Below are positions 13,890 through 14,605 of a stretch of DNA of 14,605 nt, one piece after another; position 1 is the stretch's first letter, and every line of letters begins with the position of its first letter. The DNA lies in assembly GCA_003647375.1 (NCBI GenBank), contig QMMS01000088.1:1-14605 (forward strand). Reading direction: 5' to 3'. Position numbers and translations under genes: made by a program. The notes beneath the pieces were generated by a model that saw only the letters and a list, made by a program, of their open reading frames with translations, was not told the DNA's origin and did no database searches. This DNA comes from Deltaproteobacteria bacterium. Its GTDB lineage: Bacteria > Desulfobacterota > Desulfobacteria > Desulfobacterales > B30-G6.

Positions 13890-14348
13890 ATGACCTGCCA
13901 GAACAAACGGATACTTCAATTCGGATGCTGCATTATCTTGATTCTTCTTACTTTTGGCTGTGCATCGACACAGAAGTGCGAGTCCAAGGAAGTGCCTATC
14001 TGGTTAACCTCCATACCACATGATGATATCTACTTTTATGCTGTTGGTATTTCAGGACAAACAAGAAATGTCAATGATGCATGGATTCAAGCAGGAAACC
14101 GGGGAAGAGCCGAACTCGGGCGTATCATCTTTTCACATGTATCGAGCCAGGATATGATTGTCAACACGTCCAGGGGCCAGTATTCCAGCCAGCTTATCGA
14201 TATTTTGTCCGATACGGAACTCAACTACACGGAAATTATCGAGCGCTGGTATGATCCGTGTGGGGATAATGGCCCACCCTATTATTATTACATCCTGGTA
14301 AGGATGGATAGAAAAACGGCCTCCGCTGTATTGAGAAGGTTGAATTAA
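13890..14348 (+). CDS. Small LPP20-like lipoprotein
   Basis: The only plus-strand gene, 152 aa. ATG 13890 has GGGGA six nt upstream and is preferred over the TTG at 13863. The N-terminus is a signal peptide with a hydrophobic stretch ending in LTFGC, so Cys24 is the probable lipidated residue; Thr at -3 and Phe at -2 make this lipobox somewhat unusual. The mature part resembles LPP20-type outer membrane lipoproteins: PIWLTSIP, then YFYAVGIS, a helix with DAWIQAGNRGRAELGRII, and a final strand YYYYILVRMD. Function in this family is poorly known. It is divergent from the hgc operon and shares only the 250-bp intergenic region with it. A terminator follows directly. Confidence 0.82.
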   Translation: MTCQNKRILQFGCCIILILLTFGCASTQKCESKEVPIWLTSIPHDDIYFYAVGISGQTRNVNDAWIQAGNRGRAELGRIIFSHVSSQDMIVNTSRGQYSSQLIDILSDTELNYTEIIERWYDPCGDNGPPYYYYILVRMDRKTASAVLRRLN

Positions 14349-14377
14349 CCCTCGTTGCAAAAGCCGGAGGGTTTTAT
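14347..14377 (+). terminator. Intrinsic terminator of the LPP20-like gene
   Basis: AACCCTC (14347-14353, overlapping the stop codon) pairs with GAGGGTT (14367-14373); a small GC/GC inner stem with AAAA loop may form. The hairpin runs into TTTTAT. It is in the correct place and orientation for the gene ending at 14348. Confidence 0.75.
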
Positions 14378-14391
14378 CACCAGGTATATGA

Positions 14392-14465
14392 ACCCGGGAA
14401 GTACTGAGTAGATACCCGGGTCCAAAGGGCCCGGCACTGATTTAATCCTGTAAGGGATTAATTTT
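14392..14465 (+). other. Cluster of overlapping hairpins downstream of the LPP20-like gene
   Basis: ACCCGGG (14392-14398) can pair with CCCGGGT (14415-14421). That right arm is also part of a stronger hairpin, CCGGGTCC (14416-14423) with GGGCCCGG (14427-14434) around an AAA loop. The two are mutually exclusive. A third hairpin, TTAATCC (14442-14448)/GGATTAA (14455-14461), runs into TTTT, like a terminator. The layout resembles an attenuator or a small structured RNA, but no gene follows within the window. Confidence 0.5.
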
Positions 14466-14486
14466 ATGCACACTCAACTTATGATA

Positions 14487-14605
14487 AATTCGAAATACGA
14501 ATATCGAATGCTCAAATGATTCAAACATAGTGTTTGAACTTGCATCGCCAAGGTCTTGTTTTGATCATTCGAATTTTGATCATTAGGTATTGTTTAGGAT
14601 TTCGA
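14487..14605. repeat. AT-rich repeat-like intergenic sequence, cut by the window end
   Basis: The stretch has a run of TTCGAAATACGAATATCGAA-type sequence, a small inverted repeat (TTCAAACA 14520-14527, TGTTTGAA 14531-14538) and a direct repeat of TTTTGATCATT at 14561-14571 and 14576-14586. It ends in TAGGATTTCGA. This composition resembles dispersed AT-rich palindromic repeats I recall from Desulfobacterota and Planctomycetes intergenic DNA. No ORF is seen. Confidence 0.45.

Overview
The window looks like chromosomal DNA of an anaerobic Desulfobacterota bacterium, probably a Desulfobacteraceae/Desulfosarcinaceae-type sulfate reducer. This is inferred from the hgcAB pair, the family mix, moderate GC and several dispersed palindromic repeats; there is no rRNA or marker gene to prove it. 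All genes but one are on the minus strand.

Layout, left to right. (i) 78-2255: an orphan membrane histidine kinase with its own sigma70-like promoter and a long leader. (ii) 2515-4224: recN, the SMC-like DNA repair ATPase, preceded by a 20-bp direct repeat. (iii) 4410-8464: a four-gene minus-strand operon of exported proteins, reading from a good promoter near 8590 to a hairpin terminator near 4345. Its genes are a caspase-fold lipoprotein with intact His/Cys dyad, a DUF4384 protein, a small poly-glycine membrane protein and a CARDB/Fn3-like lipoprotein. (iv) 8673-10232: an FGGY-family sugar kinase without pathway neighbours. (v) 10255-10401: a compact element with imperfect terminal inverted repeats (MITE-like), abutting the 3' end of (vi) 10403-11413: a two-TM potassium channel with an RCK domain. 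(vii) 11625-13638: a four-gene operon centred on hgcA and hgcB, the mercury methylation genes. It is flanked upstream by a 62-aa Cys-rich protein and downstream by a 108-aa Cys-containing protein, both tightly coupled to hgcAB, and it ends in a very long hairpin. (viii) 13890-14348: a divergent small LPP20-like lipoprotein with a terminator, followed by a structured, AT-rich, repeat-like tail running off the window.

The two most notable blocks are the hgc operon and the caspase operon. In the hgc operon, HgcA (corrinoid methyl carrier with the NVWCAAGK cap-helix motif) and HgcB (2[4Fe-4S] ferredoxin with Cys73 and a terminal Cys pair) should methylate Hg(II). The two coupled small Cys-rich ORFs are candidates for undescribed accessory proteins. 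In the caspase operon, all four products are predicted to be exported, which suggests an envelope-located protease system rather than a cytoplasmic cell-death module. A pair of near-identical two-hairpin elements sits directly against the ribosome binding sites of the histidine kinase and the poly-Gly gene, linking two otherwise separate loci.
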